In this document: positions 62,344-64,000 of the stretch, piece after piece
Position numbering within the stretch: the first letter of the stretch is position 1
Layout of the letters: the number at the start of each line of letters is the position of its first letter
Source of the DNA: Micavibrio_A sp964539025
Lineage (GTDB): Bacteria > Pseudomonadota > Alphaproteobacteria > Micavibrionales > Micavibrionaceae
Length of the DNA stretch: 64,000 nt
Assembly: GCA_964539025.1 (NCBI GenBank)
Contig: CAZIFA010000003.1
Coordinates: forward strand, 124,001-188,000
Direction: 5' to 3'
Translations under genes and position numbers: made by a program
The notes under the pieces: generated by a model
What the model was told of the DNA's origin: nothing
The model's input: only the letters and a program-made list of their open reading frames with translations
The model's database searches: none

Positions 62344-64000
62344 TTACTCCGGCGTTTCCTGCATTTCTTTCTCGAGACGACGAGCCGTATCCTTGGGCGA
62401 TCCCGTGCGGCCTGAAATCATCTGATACGCCACCGGCACGATAAACAGCGTGAACACCGTCGCTGCCGCGACGCCGAAGAAAATCACGATACCGATGGCC
62501 GAACGTGTTTCTGATCCTGCACCACCCGATAAAATCAGCGGCACTGCGCCCGCCATCGCGGTGATACTGGTCATCAGGATGGGACGCAGGCGCAGTGCCG
62601 AGGCTTCGATCAGCGCATCACGGAATTCACGTCCCTCATCACGCAACTGATTGGCGAATTCAACGATCAGGATACCGTTCTTTGCCGCCAAGCCGATCAA
62701 CATAATAAGCCCGATCTGCGTATAGATATTGAGCGTCTGACCTGTTAGATAAAGCCCCGCAAGCGCGCCCGCCATGGCAAGCGGAATGGTCATCAGGATC
62801 ACGAATGGGTGTATGAAGCTTTCGAACTGCGCCGCCATCACGAGGAACATAACAAGAATACCCAGCATAAAAACGAAGTAAATAGAGCCGCCGGAATATT
62901 TATAGTCTTTCGACTGCCCCTTATAATCGATCACGACAGTATCGGGCAGATTTTCCCGCGTGATATTTTCCATGTATTTAAGCGCTTCGCCCAGCGTATA
63001 TCCCTTCTCCAGATCGGCTTCGAGCGTAATCGAGCGCACGCGATTGTAACGGTTCAGCGTCGCAGCATCGGCGAATTCTTTTATCGTTACAAGGTTGGAA
63101 AGCGGGATCAGCGCGCCTGTGGTACTTGAACGCACATAGATATTCTCCATGTTGGTTGCCGTGCGTTGCTCATCGCGCTCGCCTTCCATGATAACGTCAT
63201 ATTCCTCGCCCTCGTCGATATAGGTCGTCACGCGCCGCGAGCCGAGCATCGTCTCCAGCGTTTCGCCGATGTTGGATACCGTCACGCCCAAGGACGCCGC
63301 GCGGTCGTAATCGATCAGAATTTCGAATTGCGGCTTGGTTTCCTTGTAATTGGAATCAATTCCGACCAGGCCCGGATTATCTTCATTGATCTTGGCCATC
63401 AGCGTATCTCGCCATTCGCGCAACTGGTCATACGTACCGCCGCCGATGACAAACTGCACGGGCTTTCCCGCCGCGCTTTTAAAGCCCTGCCGCATCACGG
63501 GCGATACACGAACACCGGTGAGATCAGATAGTTTTTGCCGCACCTCATTCATCATCTCGAATGCAGGCCGCCGCTGGCCCCAATCTTTCAAAACGACAAT
63601 TGCGATGCCGGAATTGAAACTCGATGTTGCTCCAAAGGAACGCGGCGCGCGGATCATCAGGCTGGTCACTTCGCCGCTCTCGAGATAGGGCTGCATACGC
63701 CGCTCGATCTCGTCCATATAATCTTTCATATAGCTGTATGTCGCGCCTTCGGGCCCGTTGACCATGATCTGGAACGCGCCGCGGTCTTCCTGCGGTGTAT
63801 ATTCCGATGGCGTCAGATTGTAGAACAGAACGATCAGGGCCAGAACGCCGGCAAACCCTGCTATCGCAATCAATGGTCTTGCCAAAAGACCTGTCAGCAT
63901 CCGTGCATAACGTTCTCGCACGCGTATGAAGAAATGTTCGATTTTTTGCGTGATGCCATTCTCACTCGTATCTTTTTTGAGGAATTTTGAAGCCAGCATG
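62344..64000 (-). CDS. RND-family efflux permease (AcrB/HAE1 type), N-terminal half outside window
   Basis: About 551 codons of an RND pump, the C-terminal half. It begins around the helix-7 region (A-R-P-L-I-A-I-A-G-F), continues with the second periplasmic porter loop (Y-T-P-Q-E-D-R-G, Q-F-V-I-G-G) and ends with helices 8-12 (A-A-Q-F-E-S-F, P-L-A-M-A-G-A, G-L-A-A-K-N-G-I-L-I-V-E-F-A, R-L-R-P-I-L-M-T). That is the typical HAE1 order. An ATG at 63999 is internal; the gene must start beyond the edge. Confidence 0.93.
   Translation of the reverse strand, partial: MLASKFLKKDTSENGITQKIEHFFIRVRERYARMLTGLLARPLIAIAGFAGVLALIVLFYNLTPSEYTPQEDRGAFQIMVNGPEGATYSYMKDYMDEIERRMQPYLESGEVTSLMIRAPRSFGATSSFNSGIAIVVLKDWGQRRPAFEMMNEVRQKLSDLTGVRVSPVMRQGFKSAAGKPVQFVIGGGTYDQLREWRDTLMAKINEDNPGLVGIDSNYKETKPQFEILIDYDRAASLGVTVSNIGETLETMLGSRRVTTYIDEGEEYDVIMEGERDEQRTATNMENIYVRSSTTGALIPLSNLVTIKEFADAATLNRYNRVRSITLEADLEKGYTLGEALKYMENITRENLPDTVVIDYKGQSKDYKYSGGSIYFVFMLGILVMFLVMAAQFESFIHPFVILMTIPLAMAGALAGLYLTGQTLNIYTQIGLIMLIGLAAKNGILIVEFANQLRDEGREFRDALIEASALRLRPILMTSITAMAGAVPLILSGGAGSETRSAIGIVIFFGVAAATVFTLFIVPVAYQMISGRTGSPKDTARRLEKEMQETPE

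Overview
The window looks like a chromosomal segment of a Gram-negative alphaproteobacterium. The inference rests on a moderate-GC coding style, an IalB-family protein, a Sel1-repeat/coiled-coil membrane protein of PodJ-like layout, a Wza/Wzz-type export system, an autotransporter and FabI. A Micavibrio- or Rhodospirillales-like host would fit, but nothing here fixes the genus.

Positions 1-33609 are dominated by cell-surface polysaccharide synthesis. A leftward operon (6503 to the left edge) resembles the xanthan gum/acetan core: a GumD-type initiating transferase, a fused GT26-GT4 glycosyltransferase (GumM plus GumH in one chain), a GumE-type polymerase and two membrane O-acyltransferases. 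After a short housekeeping stretch (PLD-family enzyme, EEP hydrolase, dusB, greB) a tightly overlapping rightward operon (10661-16399) encodes a CDP-sugar pathway: rfbF, rfbG, a 3,5-epimerase, a C-methyltransferase, an acetyltransferase, a reductase and a CmcI-family methyltransferase. It probably makes a branched, methylated 6-deoxyhexose. A GT41 (OGT-like) protein follows. Then come the export genes: a PslG-like hydrolase, a GumB/Wza-like lipoprotein, a degenerate BY-kinase-like ATPase, a Wzz/GumC-like protein and a flippase. A ten-gene operon (23936-33609) supplies dTDP-L-rhamnose enzymes (no rfbA in the window), a second initiating transferase, three glycosyltransferases, a second polymerase and an acyltransferase. 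Two initiating enzymes and two polymerases with one visible flippase suggest two distinct glycans sharing export parts.

Positions 33610-45734 carry fabI, a small PagP-like barrel, a secreted hydrolase, a large autotransporter, an IalB protein, a small sulfur/redox group (metallo-beta-lactamase-fold protein, rhodanese, 1-Cys peroxiredoxin) and a 1109-residue protein that is two TPR-GT41 enzymes in tandem.

Positions 46325-51267 hold a compact three-gene operon that I cannot match to a described system: an abundant-looking coiled-coil protein with a possible TelA-like C-terminus, a two-ring Clp/Hsp100 ATPase whose first ATP site is degenerate, and a single-pass membrane protein with a cysteine-containing outer domain. 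A TPR protein arginine methyltransferase-like gene converges on it.

Positions 53107-60212 are an accessory hotspot full of duplicated and truncated pieces: a DUF3800 3' remnant, a DUF2431 methyltransferase remnant coupled to an AlkB-like gene, a hipB remnant, an intact DUF3800 gene, a perfect 52-bp direct repeat, a hipA-hipB module with three operator-like palindromes, a fragment with a HEPN-like motif, a truncated phage primase/helicase and a large serine recombinase whose reading frame runs into the 3' end of tRNA-Gln. The right edge returns to core genes: a PodJ-like Sel1 protein and the C-terminal half of an RND efflux pump.
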